From Alviniconcha marisindica (Eukaryota; Mollusca; Gastropoda; Provannidae): a stretch of DNA of 64,000 nucleotides. Shown here in pieces: positions 11,151 through 22,205 of this stretch. Position 1 is the first letter of the stretch; every line of letters begins with the position of its first letter. A model generated the notes under the pieces. It was not told where the DNA came from. It did no database searches and was given only the letters and a program-made list of their open reading frames with translations. The translations under genes and the position numbers were made by a program. The stretch lies in contig JABMCL010002405.1 of NCBI GenBank assembly GCA_018857735.1, positions 95,001-159,000 on the forward strand. The letters run 5' to 3'.

Positions 11151-11190
11151 TTTATAGATACATAAAACACCGTATCTATCTATCTATCTA

Positions 11191-11487
11191 GTCTGTAGTG
11201 TGGATATAATTCCATATATTTACCACACTACACCACACTATACCACACTCAGAGCATCGCTTTCCAGCACCTTCCTCCAAACTCTGCCAGAACTGTTTTT
11301 TACGCCACTGAAAGGGAAGGCACTCTCAAACTCCGCGCAGCTGTCCACCAGCGCTGTCAGCACGGGCCTCCGAAATGTTCGGGTACTAACTTGGTAAGAC
11401 TGTGGAAGCAACATAGCGTCCAAGCACGCACGTAAACATGAAGCGCGTCCGCCCCGGGTAACTGCGAAGAAAAGCCAGTTCCGTCTC
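11191..11487. other. Unassigned sequence
   Basis: ACCACACTA-type short repeats at the left, then unique sequence with short unsupported open frames on both strands. Confidence 0.4.
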
Positions 11488-11497
11488 GATTCAAACG

Positions 11498-11846
11498 CAT
11501 TTAAGCGAGCCGGTTTGGCCTAGCGGTAAGGCGTTAGGCTGGTAAGCGGAGGGACCTCGGTTCGAATCCGCTTCGGCTCTCCTTTCTCTTCAAAAGTTGT
11601 GGTCTGTGGACTGACGCTGTCTTGTGACTTTGTAACCCTCACAATTAACGAAACATTAAAATGGCTCTCATCGCTGCCCACCTTAATGCATAAGTCATTC
11701 TGGTGGTGACAGTGTAGCGATAGGTATATAATCTCCCCCCCCCCCCCCCCCCCCACCCCCCACAACCTCCATAACCCCCTTCCCCCCTTCTCCCCGTCCT
11801 TAATAAACCTTATGGTTTCTGTGGACGTTAAAAGCACCATGTTTAC
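11498..11846 (+). mobile_element. SINE-A with 10-bp target-site duplication
   Basis: GATTCAAACG occurs at 11488-11497 and 11847-11856. The head GAGCCGGTTTGGCCTAGCGG starts at 11507, after nine extra bases. B box GGTTCGAATCC is intact and a poly-C run lies at 11729-11752. The 3' end is CACCATGTTTAC. Confidence 0.92.
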
Positions 11847-11856
11847 GATTCAAACG

Positions 11857-12280
11857 TTTTGGTTTTACTTGTGCTGGCGTAAGCGACATGGACGGCTCTA
11901 GTTTGAAAGACTGAAACGCCTCATACGATTTGAGTTGAGTTGTCGGTTACAGACACTATACTGCCTGTTAAGATTTTGAGCACCAACGAAAAACTGTCCG
12001 TTGAAGCTGAGGTGACAGGTTTCCTACACCTATCAGTGGCAGTGGTTGAAGGAAGGACGTCGTGATTAAAACCGGTGCTTGGACTGAGTCTGGAGAAGGA
12101 ACCCGAGCAGCATCTTCTCGGGCGTGAACTACGAGGGTGTTGCCGGCACGTTTTGTGTCGGCGGCGTAGCTCCGTCAGTAGCCCCAACGTCACAGGCTAT
12201 ATATAGCCTAACCGCCATAGCGCGAAGGACCGAGTCTGCACCGTTTGACCCGGGGCATCGGGTACAGACATTCACGCACG
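11857..12280. other. Unassigned sequence
   Basis: Unique sequence, moderately GC-rich near 12060-12260. Open frames on both strands are not recognised and run into the CA repeat. Confidence 0.4.
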
Positions 12281-12284
12281 GACG

Positions 12285-12436
12285 CACACGTCACACACAC
12301 ACACACACACACACGTTCACACACACACACACACACCCCACACACACACCCCACACACACACCCACACACACACACACCCCACACACACACACACACACA
12401 CACACCCCCCACACGTCACACCACAACACACAAAAT

Positions 12437-12523
<87 letters not shown>

Positions 12524-12660
12524 CACACACACACACCACACACCACACCACCAACATCATACCACACTGACACACACACACACTCCTACACCACCACCAC
12601 TCATACACACACACACACGGGAGGGGGGGGGTGTATTGAGGCGATTAAGTTGTGACCCCA

Positions 12661-12695
<35 letters not shown>

Positions 12696-12735
12696 ACACC
12701 ACACACCCCACACACACACACACACACACGGGGAG
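12285..12735. repeat. (CA)n, (CT)n, (CA)n cluster
   Basis: Imperfect (CA)n 12292-12420, pure (CT)n 12440-12521, CA/CCA-rich 12523-12620, (CA)n 12660-12730. Confidence 0.95.
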
Positions 12736-13020
12736 GTCATTCAGTATGATGGCTGTATCAAGCATCAGGGTGATACATTTACCACACTCGGTGACTGGCA
12801 GCGTCGGCGAACGCTAACGTGAACACAGGCTGTTGCTGTACTTGCTTACTTGCTTGCTTGGTACTGTGGCGGTTGCCGGGTTGCTAGGGTCTTCCAGGGC
12901 GGGGTTCCACCTACACTGAATCCTGAATAATAATATGTAAAAAATGATAAAATATGAAACTGAAAGGTCGTGTTTAATGATGACACAGCCCCGGGGACGC
13001 TATAAGTTCATCTTGACGAG
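12736..13020. other. Unassigned sequence
   Basis: Unique AT-balanced sequence with (TTGC)n-like TTGCTTACTTGCTTGC. No feature recognised. Confidence 0.4.
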
Positions 13021-13077
13021 GTCTCTATCTCTGTCTGTCTGTCTGTCTGTCTGTCTGTGTCTCTGTCTCTGTCTCTG

Positions 13078-13171
<94 letters not shown>

Positions 13172-13203
13172 CACACACACACTCTCTCTCTCTCTCACAC
13201 ACA

Positions 13204-13248
<45 letters not shown>

Positions 13249-13350
13249 ACACACACACACACACACACACACTCTCTCTCTCTCTCTTTCTCTCTCTCCT
13301 CCCTTTGTCCCCCCCCCCCCCCCCCCTCTCTCTCTCTCTCTCTCAGTCGC
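13021..13350. repeat. (CTGT)n, (CT)n, (CA)n and poly-C cluster
   Basis: CTGTCTGT and CTCTGT repeats 13030-13095, (CT)n 13096-13139, alternating (CA)n and (CT)n blocks to 13300, poly-C 13311-13327, (CT)n 13328-13345. Confidence 0.95.
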
Positions 13351-13504
13351 TCCATTCATTTTTCTCTTTCTTCTTTTCTCATTTCCTGATCAGTTTGGAT
13401 TTTCCCCCCCACCTCCTTTCTCGGTTCGCTCTTTTTTCTTTGTTTGTTTAGTCGGTGCATAATTCTGTCAAGCCGACGCTGGGGCTGGAATGCCTATTGA
13501 AAAT

Positions 13505-13645
13505 TGCACTGTCAGAGTGAGTGGCGGGTGGGGTGGATGGGGTGGGGTGGGGTGTGAGGGGGGCATGCGTGCCCTAATTGTGTGGCTGGGCATGTGGGGT
13601 GGGGTGGGGTGGGGGTGAATCCGGGGGGTGGGGTGGAGGGATGAT
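13505..13645 (+). repeat. (GGGGT)n-like G-quadruplex-prone block
   Basis: Two GGTGGGGTGGGGTGGGGTG clusters on the + strand, about 60 bp apart, each with more than four G runs of three or more. Confidence 0.8.
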
Positions 13646-13704
13646 GTTGAGTGGAAGCAGTAGGCTCCACGCAAACTCGATTTCCTCGAGTTTTTGCTTT
13701 TTGG

Positions 13705-13758
13705 TTACTCTCTCTCTCTCTCTCTGTCTATCTTTCTGTCTCTGTCTGTCTCTCCCTC

Positions 13759-13799
<41 letters not shown>

Positions 13800-14027
13800 G
13801 TCTCTCTCTCTCTGTCTTTTGTCTCTGTCTGTCTGTCTGTCTGTCTGTCCTTCCTTGTCGTCTGTTGTCTGTTGTCTTTTTGTGGGGGTGGTGTGTGGTG
13901 TGTTGTGTGTTTGTGTGTGTTGTTGGTGTTGGGTTGTGTTTTGGGGGTGGTGTGTTTTTTCTGTCTGTTCTCTTTTCTCTCTTTTCTCGTCTCTCTTTCT
14001 CTTTCTCTCTTCTCTGTCTCTCTGTCT

Positions 14028-14065
<38 letters not shown>

Positions 14066-14095
14066 TTTGAGCAGGAAAAAAAAAAAAAAAATTAT
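13705..14095. repeat. (CT)n/(CTGT)n, GT-rich and poly-A
   Basis: CT and CTGT repeats 13709-13860, GGTGTGTGTT-rich 13880-13960, (CT)n 13975-14062, poly-A 14074-14090. Confidence 0.9.
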
Positions 14096-14099
14096 ATTA

Positions 14100-14405
14100 G
14101 GCGTGCTGGTGCATCGTAACTGAGCTGACGGTTCTGTTGTTTTGTTTTATTGCTTTTTGTTTACTGTTTTAATGACTGGACACCAAACAATGCTACATCT
14201 GTTTGTTTTTTCGCCGTTTCACTGCTGCTTTAAGTGTTGTTTTGTAGCTTGAAAAAGGGGCTTACCGGGAAAATTCGCATGCTGTCTTTTGTAGTCCTAA
14301 CAAATAGCGTTCCTGTCAAAACATTTTAACCTTTCACGTGTTTCAAACTGTTTTTATGTATCACAGTCGATGAGAGGATGCAGCCATGCCGAACGACGTA
14401 ATACA
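14100..14405. other. Unassigned AT-rich sequence
   Basis: No feature recognised before the (AAT)n run at 14409-14443. Confidence 0.4.
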
Positions 14406-14408
14406 TGG

Positions 14409-14441
<33 letters not shown>

Positions 14442-14443
14442 GT
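14409..14443. repeat. (AAT)n microsatellite
   Basis: Pure AATAAT run of 11 to 12 units. Confidence 0.95.
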
Positions 14444-14527
14444 AGTATTAATGAGAATGTCAGTACGCCTGACCTTACAATGAAGCCCTGTATAAACGAG
14501 TACAAAAAAACCTACGAGGGGCACGCG

Positions 14528-14872
14528 TCGAGGTGGCCGTCCAGGGATGTCCGTCCTAACGAGCCTTATGGTTTCCGTGGACGTAAAGCAATATTGAACC
14601 ATGCTCACGCACTGGTCCCAGCTTGTCCCTAATATGTCAACCGACATCCGAGGACATTAAGCAGCACAAGCGAACCGAACCGAACCGAACCGAACCGAAC
14701 CGAACCTACTAGGGATCAGAGTTCAGAGTGAAAGTCGAGGTGGCCGTCCTGGGCTCCCCGTCCTAATGAGCCTTATGGTTTCTGTGGACGTAAAGCAACA
14801 TTGAACCGCGCTTACGCACTGGTCACAGTTTGTCCATAATAATTATGTCAACCTGACATCATCATCACCAAC
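14528..14872 (+). mobile_element. Two SINE-B copies flanking a (CGAAC)n run
   Basis: First copy 14528-14668 ends GACATTAAGCAGCAC. (CGAAC)n fills 14668-14706. Second copy 14716-14872 ends CATCATCATCACC. Both share GTCGAGGTGGCCGTC and GGACGTAAAGCAA. Confidence 0.85.
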
Positions 14873-14877
14873 GAAGG

Positions 14878-15155
14878 CTGAACCGGTTTGGCCTAGCGGT
14901 AAAGGCGTCAGGCTGGTTCGTAGCCGCTTCGGCTCTCCTTTCTCTTCAGAAGTTGTGGTCTTGTGACTTTGTCCCTCACAATTAACGAAACATTAAATGG
15001 CTCTCATCGCTGTCGAAATGCAAAGTGTTCCTGGTGGTGCAGCGTAGCGATAGGATATAATTCCCTCTTTCCCACCCCCGTCCCCTTTCCCCCCCCCCCC
15101 CTTTCTCCCCGTCCCTAATGGCCCTATGATTTCTGTGGCGTTACACCATGTTTAC
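14878..15155 (+). mobile_element. SINE-A, diverged
   Basis: Head AACCGGTTTGGCCTAGCGG is present. The B-box region has lost about 10 bp (GGTTCGTAGCC), and the body is shortened. It ends CACCATGTTTAC. Confidence 0.85.
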
Positions 15156-15169
15156 CTACAAGGATAAGG

Positions 15170-15258
15170 CTCAGGAGCTGTGTGAAAGTGGAGGTGGCCG
15201 TCCTGAGCTCCCCGTCCTATATCCTTATGGTCTCTGTGGACGTAAAGCGACCTTCGTT
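15170..15258 (+). mobile_element. SINE-B 5' fragment
   Basis: GGCTCAGGAGCTGTGTGAAA through CTCTGTGGACGTAAAGC, then unrelated sequence. Confidence 0.8.
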
Positions 15259-15329
15259 CAAATGTTGCTCGTTCAAAATAATAACAGCCAAAAGCGCTTC
15301 AACGTATACCCTTACTGACTCGAAATTTT

Positions 15330-15780
15330 CCCACACCACACACACCATCACAAAAACCTCCACACACCCAATGCAAATGGATGCACCACCACACACACAC
15401 ACACACACAAACACACCACACACACACACCACACACCACCACCTCATTACACTGTACACACACACACACCACACACACACACACACACCCACACCACACA
15501 CACACACACCCACACACACACACACACAACACCATTTTACAACCTTACACACACCACCACCACTCACACACACACACACACACTGTACACACACACACCA
15601 CACACACCCCCATACAACACAACACACACCACACACACACACACACAGCACACAAAACACACACACACACCCCTTACAACTTACACCCAACACACACACA
15701 CACACACACCACAACCACACAAAACACACACAGCTGACCCCCCACACACCCCCCGCCACCACACACACAACACCACATGA
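15330..15780. repeat. About 450-bp CA/CCA-rich repeat
   Basis: Imperfect (CA)n with ACC interruptions on the + strand. The open frames here (His-Thr or Cys-Val rich) are artefacts. Confidence 0.9.
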
Positions 15781-16075
15781 AAACCAACACCCCCAACCCC
15801 TGGATTTCGACAAAACAACGCCAGATCAGTGTCACATCACACCTTGACCTCACCGGCTGACCCGGCTTTAGTCGTGCGTCGAGCACGCGGCGCCGCACGT
15901 GCCGGCTCGTTTAACGGGAGCCGCGAGTGAGAACAGAAACTCGTCCACAAATTCAATACGTTAAAAGAAAAAAATTAATTCTGCACCAACCCCGGCACGG
16001 CCCACTCACAAATCACCCAAGCCAATCTTCTTCTTTTTTCTTCACCGTATCTACCTCACGCGAGGAAACCTATAG
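15781..16075. other. Unassigned sequence
   Basis: Unique, GC-rich near 15850-15920. No feature recognised. Confidence 0.4.
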
Positions 16076-16268
16076 CTGATGATGATGATGATGATGATGA
16101 TGAAGTGATGCTTTATGTCCTCAGATGTCAGTTGACATATTAGGGACAAGTTGTGACCAATGCCGAAGCACGGTGCAATAAATCTTTACGTCCACGGAAA
16201 CCAGAAGGCTCGTTAGGACGGACAGTCCAGGACGTCCACCTCGACTCTCACACACAGCTCCTGAACCC
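16076..16268 (-). mobile_element. SINE-B with (ATC)n tail
   Basis: Full-length minus copy. The (GAT)n at 16078-16101 is its (ATC)n 3' tail, directly joined to the tail sequence ending AAAGCATCACTTCATC. Confidence 0.85.
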
Positions 16269-16504
16269 TGACCTATAGCTGAATCCATGGACCCATATAT
16301 AGGTCCGTGGCGGATTCTGTGTCTGAAGTCGATCCGTGGGAGGGATGGCGTCTACGACAGCCTGGCCCTACACGGGTCTCAGCAATGGCCGAGATGATGT
16401 GGGCTGTGCTAGACTTCCCCCACTTCCGTCTCGGGAGCTTTAGCCAATCAGAACGTCGCAAACGACATTGCTCTCTATGTCTTTGTCTCTGTCTGAATGT
16501 CTGT

Positions 16505-16591
<87 letters not shown>

Positions 16592-16610
16592 GTACCACGC
16601 ACCACCACCC

Positions 16611-16644
<34 letters not shown>

Positions 16645-16912
16645 ACCACACCACACACACACCCACACAAGGGGCACACACACACAACACAACAAAACAC
16701 ACCACACAAACACACACACACAACCCACGATAACAAAAAAACAAACACAGCCAAAAACAACACAACGAACTTGAAAAACACACGAGACAGGCATGCACAT
16801 CCAAAATTTAAAAAAACAGGCACACCCCCTTTTTAAAAAAAACAAACACAGACACAACACACACCTTAAACAACACACACACACATGCACACACCGCACA
16901 CAAGACACACAC

Positions 16913-16943
<31 letters not shown>

Positions 16944-17055
16944 CACACACACACCCCCCAACCACCACCAAGAGCACCCCCAAAGCACGCACCACCACCC
17001 GACCACGCACCGCACCCACACACCCCACCACACACACACACAACACACACACTCG
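16505..17055. repeat. (CT)n then CA-rich region
   Basis: Pure (CT)n 16508-16589, CA-rich 16615-16740, A-rich 16735-16860, CA-rich 16870-17050. Confidence 0.9.
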
Positions 17056-17227
17056 TGACACGCACACTGGAAGAAACGACTGTATGACTCGCTATTTTTG
17101 AGTCTGGGTTTTCCATGGTGGGTCGGTGAACTAATTCTGCGAGGGAGTGCCGGAAATTCCAGGCTCATCAATTGACAATAATGACTGAAGACGGAATGGC
17201 CCGGCACTAATCTCCTAATTAATGCTC

Positions 17228-17269
17228 AAAGAGAGAGAGAGGGTGAAGGAGAGAGAGAGAGAGAGAGAG

Positions 17270-17324
<55 letters not shown>

Positions 17325-17325
17325 C
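17228..17325. repeat. (GA)n microsatellite
   Basis: GAGAGA run with few interruptions, about 95 bp. Confidence 0.95.
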
Positions 17326-17369
17326 AACGAACCAGCCAAAAACAAAAGAACACGACGGGACGACAAGTT

Positions 17370-17676
17370 CTGTGCCCCCCCTTTTCCTGTTCGTAAATAG
17401 TTCTGGGGCCCCCCCCCCCCCTCCTTTGTAGACATAGTTCTGCGCCCCCCCCCCCCCCCCCCCCTTTTTTAAACTTTTCTTCCCCCCCCCCCCCCCCCCC
17501 GCCCCCGCCTCCTGTTCGTAGACATATTTTCGGGGCCCCCCCCCCCCCCTCCTTTCTTTTTGCTAGTTATGCGCCCCCCCACCCCCCCCCCCCCGCCCCC
17601 GTTCAAACCTTTCTGCCCCCCCCCCCCCCCTCCCCCCCCCCCCCCCCCCGCCCCTGTTCGTAGACATAGTTCTGCG

Positions 17677-17707
<31 letters not shown>

Positions 17708-17895
17708 GAGACATAGTTCGGCGCCCCCCCCCCTCCCCCCCGCCCCTTTCTGACAAGTTTCCCCCCCCCCCCTCCCCCCTTTTCCCCCCCCCCCCCCCCC
17801 CCCCCCCTCCTGTTCGAAACATAGTTCCGCCCCCCCCCCCCCCCCTTTTTGGCTATTCGGCCCCCCCCCGCCCCCACCCCCCCCCCCAAACCCCC
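17370..17895. repeat. Poly-C minisatellite, about ten units
   Basis: C runs of 10-25 alternate with short spacers such as TGTTCGTAGACATAGTTCTG. Spacers vary between units. The minus strand is G-run-rich and G-quadruplex-prone, the plus strand i-motif-prone. Confidence 0.92.
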
Positions 17896-18098
17896 GCCCC
17901 TAAAAATGGCCGACTGACTGCTGGCCGTGTTGTACGTACACGGAATCACGAAGCTAAAATAATGCCCACTCCTTCAACAAAGACGACAGGTACTGCTGTG
18001 CCTAGAATTCTTCTGTAGGGTCGTGAAGGGCTATGTGTTTATCATTTGCGAGAGCTGATGTAACTACGAATTTGTTTAAAATTGTTTTTTTGGCTTAA

Positions 18099-18334
18099 CC
18101 CTTTCACTGCCTGATGTCATTTGAAAACGACCAATAAGAGTGCAAAATCTGAAATCCTTGTGCACTTCTCAGTTTTTCTTTTTCGAATTAGCCTGTGAAA
18201 GGATTTTCATCAAAACTGACACACAGTAATGAAAGCAGATTTCATCATATGACCGGAAAATATACTTGTTTAACTTCGCGCGTGTGCTTGCACTTTTAAG
18301 CCCGGAAATTTAACAGGCTGCGGCAGTGAAGGGG
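18099..18334. mobile_element. piggyBac-like MITE
   Basis: 236 bp with ends CCCTTTCACTGCC and GGCAGTGAAGGGG between TTAA at 18095-18098 and 18335-18338. Its interior (AAAACGACCAATAAGAGTGC, GAAAGGATTTTCATCAAAAC) matches the reverse complement of the 4968-5195 element, so it is the same family, opposite orientation. Confidence 0.9.
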
Positions 18335-18339
18335 TTAAA

Positions 18340-18707
18340 AGGTCATGGACGCGCAAGAGCGCATTTCATTAGTTCGGAAATGCAGTTCGGGGACCTTTTC
18401 TTCTCCGTTCGAGCATGGCCGATCTACCTCAGACTGACTCAGTATGCCGGCACAGACACTGACAGAGATAAAGAGAGATTGTTCCACTGAGACGGAGGGA
18501 CCAATGGAAGACTGGCTAGGCGCGCGGCTGTCCCGCTTGAAATTTCTTTCGTCTGTTGTTTGGACAATGAATTATGCTATTATCAGCGGAGGAGCGGAGA
18601 GCGTTCGAGTATTTCCGACAGTTCTTAGGACGTCACGATTACGATGTCGGGCCTCGGAAAACTGTTTCTCTCACACATTCAGTTTTACAGTGACAGAACT
18701 GGCATAG

Positions 18708-18709
<2 letters not shown>
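18340..18709. other. Unassigned sequence
   Basis: Unique sequence with an 87-codon + frame at 18444-18707 that I do not recognise. It ends in the (GT)n run. Confidence 0.35.
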
Positions 18710-18792
<83 letters not shown>

Positions 18793-18925
18793 TGCACTGT
18801 GTTAGGTGCGTGCGTACGTGTGGGCTGTCTGTTTGTGTGTGTACCGCGTGTGTGGTGCGTGGGCGGAGTCGTGTGTGTGTGGTGTGTGTGTGGTGTGTGT
18901 GGGGGTGGTGTGTGTGCTGGTCGTG
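18710..18925. repeat. (GT)n microsatellite and GT-rich tail
   Basis: (GT)n 18710-18784, then imperfect GT-rich sequence. Confidence 0.95.
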
Positions 18926-18929
18926 CGGC

Positions 18930-19350
18930 GCGCGTGCGCATTACATATCCTATGGTGTTCAACTTTGGTCTCCTCATGCACAACACATTTCTCAAACTGT
19001 ATTTTTCCGGCCGTTAGCATTCCGGCTCCGGCTTGGAGATTATTCTTGGAAGGCAAACCGCCGGTCGCACCGGCCGTACCAGAAAGCAGTACCGAAATTA
19101 GGCTTCGGCGGGGAAAGGGTTACTTAGGACTCGAAACTGAACTAACAGCATGCGTGCAATGCAGGGCCGGCGGAACATGTATAATGCACTATTTATGACG
19201 TCGCGTCACTACGTATACTGGGGCAGGGTCCACGATCATGATGAAGTGGCCTGTGTGTCGTTAGATAGGTTGACCAGTAATCGTTAGATGTTACTGGAAC
19301 AGTACTAATAATCGCCTTCATGATGATGGTGAAAGTCACACTGACACTGC
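18930..19350. other. Unassigned sequence
   Basis: Unique sequence, GC-rich near 19020-19170. No feature recognised. Confidence 0.35.
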
Positions 19351-19359
19351 ACAACGGCG

Positions 19360-19443
19360 CATACGCACGCACACACACGCACACACTGAAACTCTCTCTC
19401 ACGGTGACACTGACACACTGAGACATGCACACACACACTGACT

Positions 19444-19511
<68 letters not shown>

Positions 19512-19550
19512 CAGTTGACTCACAAAACACACCGTACACATACACACACT

Positions 19551-19593
<43 letters not shown>

Positions 19594-19662
19594 CACACAC
19601 ACACACACACTGACACACACACACACAGAGTCAGACTCACAAAACACACCACACACACACTG

Positions 19663-19743
<81 letters not shown>

Positions 19744-19753
19744 TGACACGACC

Positions 19754-19789
<36 letters not shown>

Positions 19790-19795
19790 ACACGC
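19360..19795. repeat. (CA)n cluster with 37-bp poly-C
   Basis: (CA)n blocks with CTGACA and CAGAGTCAG interruptions to 19741, then poly-C 19754-19789. Confidence 0.95.
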
Positions 19796-19968
19796 ACGCA
19801 CTCAGTCACCCCGCACAGAGTATAGACGTGACGCGTACAGTCAGCGTGAGTGCCGGGTTAAAGTGACCCTCGCTGTCCGGCCTACACGCAGTCAGGGAGT
19901 GCAGAGTGGCGGGGAGGTGTCGGAGTCAGCCAGTCACGATACAAAACCCGACTCGGTGAAAGTCAGGC

Positions 19969-20323
19969 ACATTCTGTGAGCCGGTTTGGCCTAGTGGTAA
20001 GGCGTTAGTTAGGCCGCTGGTAAGCGGAAGGACCTCGGTTCGATACCGCGGCTTCGGCTCTCCTTTCTCTTCAAAAAGATAGTTGTGGTTTGTGGACATT
20101 TGTTTTGTGACTTTGTTCATCACTTCCTACTCGGATACATTAAAATGGCTGTCATCGCTGCCCATCTTAATGCAGAAGTCATTCTCAGTGGTGGTGACAT
20201 TGTAGCGATAGGTATATAATCTCCCTCTTCCCCCACCTCCATACCCCCCCCCTCCCCCCTTCTCCCCGTCCCTAATAAGCCTTATGGTTTCTGTGGACGT
20301 TAAGCACCATGTTTACTTACTTT
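19969..20323 (+). mobile_element. SINE-A with 8-bp target-site duplication
   Basis: AGTCAGGC at 19961-19968 and 20324-20331. The head carries a GTTAGGCCGC insertion after the A box. B box is GGTTCGATACC. Confidence 0.9.
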
Positions 20324-20333
20324 AGTCAGGCGC

Positions 20334-20470
20334 AGAGTTCAGGAGCTGTGTGAGAGTCGAGGTGGCCGTCCTGGGCTGTCCGTCCTAACGAGCCTTCTGG
20401 CTTCCCGGCGTGGAATTGAACCATGCTCATGCATTGGTCTCACCTTGTCCCTAATAATGTTTTTTAAAGC
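20334..20470 (+). mobile_element. SINE-B
   Basis: GAGTTCAGGAGCTGTGTGAG head through TTGTCCCTAATAATG, tail truncated. It abuts the SINE-A duplication. Confidence 0.82.
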
Positions 20471-20508
20471 ATCACTGACCTGAAGAAGCGGAAGAAGTCG
20501 GGCACACG

Positions 20509-20588
20509 TGAGCCGGTTTGGCCTAGCGGTAGGGCGTTAGGCCGCTGGTAAGCAGAGGGACCTCGGTTCGAACCTGCTTCGGCTCTCG
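20509..20588 (+). mobile_element. SINE-A head only
   Basis: tRNA-like part with A box TAGCGGTAGGGCG and B box GGTTCGAACC, ending at CGGCTCTC and running straight into a 30-bp tandem repeat. Confidence 0.85.
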
Positions 20589-20745
20589 GCTAGTCATACT
20601 GCTTAACTGATTAGAGGCTACAGTCACACTGCTTAACTGATTAGGGGCTATAGTCACACTGCTTAACTGATTAGGGGCTATAGTCACACTGCTTAACTGA
20701 TTAGGGGCTATAGTCACACTGCTTAACTAATTAGGGGCTACAGTC
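20589..20745. repeat. 30-bp minisatellite, about five units
   Basis: Unit GGCTATAGTCACACTGCTTA then ACTGATTAGG. Thirty bases is ten codons, so a repetitive frame is open on the minus strand by chance. Confidence 0.95.
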
Positions 20746-20749
20746 ACGT

Positions 20750-20972
20750 GCGTGCGCGCGCGCGCCTGTGTGTGTGTGTGTGTGTGTACATTGCTAAGTA
20801 TTTTCCTTGTATCTGAGCGGTTTTTAGCTCCGTGTTTCATTAGTTGTTGATGTTTTATTGTTAACTGTATTGAATGTTTTTAGGTAAATGACGAGCCAGA
20901 AAGCAAATTTCTCTACACAGAGACAATAAAGTTGTATTGTATTGTATTGTATTGTATTGTATTGTATTGTAG
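20750..20972 (+). mobile_element. GC/GT block and LINE-like 3' end with (TTGTA)n tail
   Basis: 20753-20787 is alternating GC/GT. 20880-20970 reads CGAGCCAGAAAGCAAATTTC, then ACAATAAAGTTG and (TATTG)n. A polyadenylation-like AATAAA followed by a pentamer tail is typical of a non-LTR retrotransposon 3' end. Confidence 0.5.
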
Positions 20973-21138
20973 TCAGTGTGTGACCAGAGAGAGCATGCCG
21001 AGAATCGTTGTTGCTGCGGCAGCATCAGTCTCTGGCCAGAGCCGGTACTAATGTCTCTGCCACGGCCGTATCAGCATAGCGTCCAACTAACTGGAACTCC
21101 TACTGTCAGTATTTATTTAGGTCACCAGCCAGTCTGTT

Positions 21139-21199
21139 TATCCCGTCCCTAATAAGCCTTACGGTTTCTGTGGACGTTAAGCATCATGTTTACTTACTT
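21139..21199 (+). mobile_element. SINE-A 3' fragment
   Basis: CCCGTCCCTAATAAGCCTTA, CGGTTTCTGTGGACGTTAAG and ATGTTTACTTAC only. Confidence 0.8.
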
Positions 21200-21274
21200 A
21201 GTCTGTCTACCCGACATTTGTTTTGTTAAAATTTTGTTTTGTCTGTTTCCTAGTGATTTTTTTCTTTCTTTTCT

Positions 21275-21345
21275 TTGTCCCCCCCCTCCCCTCCTCCCCC
21301 CCCCCCCCCCCCCTCTCTGTCTGTCTGTCTCTCTTCTTCCCCCCA
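21275..21345. repeat. C-rich and (CTGT)n tract
   Basis: C/T-rich with poly-C 21296-21313 then CTGTCTGT. Confidence 0.9.
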
Positions 21346-21364
21346 TCTCAGTGTCGTTTATTGT

Positions 21365-21542
21365 TGGTTTTGTAAAACTAGAATTTATTTCGAATTGTTC
21401 ATCTGCCATTCATTTGTGTTTCCTTTTCAGTATGTATGTATTATGAGCTCATCACGTATTCCGAAGCCACAAGCACGTTGGTGAGCTCATGTTTTCATTG
21501 TATTTTTTATTTTGTCCTGGAATAAATTCTTGTTGAAACCAA
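21365..21542 (+). mobile_element. Repeat D, second copy
   Basis: Shares the GAGCTCATCAC and GGAATAAATTCTTGTTGAAACC elements with 9591-9782. Interior diverged. Confidence 0.5.
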
Positions 21543-21766
21543 CTCCCACTGTGATAATTATTGCATGATGAACCGCGATTATCCTGCTTCACTGCTAATC
21601 GTGGGCACCGGAGGCTAAACTGTGATGGGGGTGGTTGAATAGTAATAGCTTTTCTGATAATTTTCATTCTGAAAAAGAAAAAAGAAAAAGAAAAACGTTT
21701 TCGTTATTTCCCGGATTCTATATAAAAAATATAAAAAAATATTACTACTACCACGCAGTCGCGGAA

Positions 21767-22073
21767 GTTGTGAGCCGGTTTGTCCCAGCGGTAAGGCGTT
21801 AGGCTGGTAAGCGGAAGGACCTCGGTTCGATACCGCTTCCGCTCTCCTCGTTGTTGTTTGTGGACATTGTCTTGTGACTTTGTCCATCACTTCCTACTGA
21901 AACATTAAAATGGCTCTCATCGCTGCCCATCTTAACGCAGAAGTCATTCTCAGTGGTGGTGGCAGTGTAGCGATAGGTATGTAATCTACCTCTCCCCCCA
22001 CCTCCATACCCCCCTTCTCCCCGTCCCTAATAAGCCGTACGGTTTCTGTGGACGTTAAGCACAATGTTTACTT
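21767..22073 (+). mobile_element. SINE-A with 10-bp target-site duplication
   Basis: AGTCGCGGAA at 21757-21766 and 22074-22083. Intact A box, B box GGTTCGATACC, ending AATGTTTACTT. Confidence 0.92.
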
Positions 22074-22094
22074 AGTCGCGGAACGGACCCGAAA

Positions 22095-22205
22095 GATCTA
22101 GAGTTCCGCCCCTCCCCCCTCCACCCCCCCCCTCCCCCTAGAGTTCCGCCCCTCAGCCCGTTCCCCCCCTCCCCCTAGAGTTCCGCCCCTACCCCCCCCC
22201 CCCCA
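22095..22205. repeat. C-rich repeat, three TAGAGTTCCGCCCCT units
   Basis: TAGAGTTCCGCCCCT recurs at about 22099, 22138 and 22176 between C runs. Confidence 0.85.

Noticed and set aside
11507..11590. tRNA gene at SINE-A heads
   Set aside because: A and B boxes are present but the cloverleaf is imperfect and the sequence always continues into the SINE body, with target-site duplications at the far ends. They are tRNA-derived SINE promoters, not tRNA genes.
14664..14706. Telomere-like repeat
   Set aside because: The motif is CGAAC, not TTAGGG or TTAGG, and is short and flanked by SINE-B copies.
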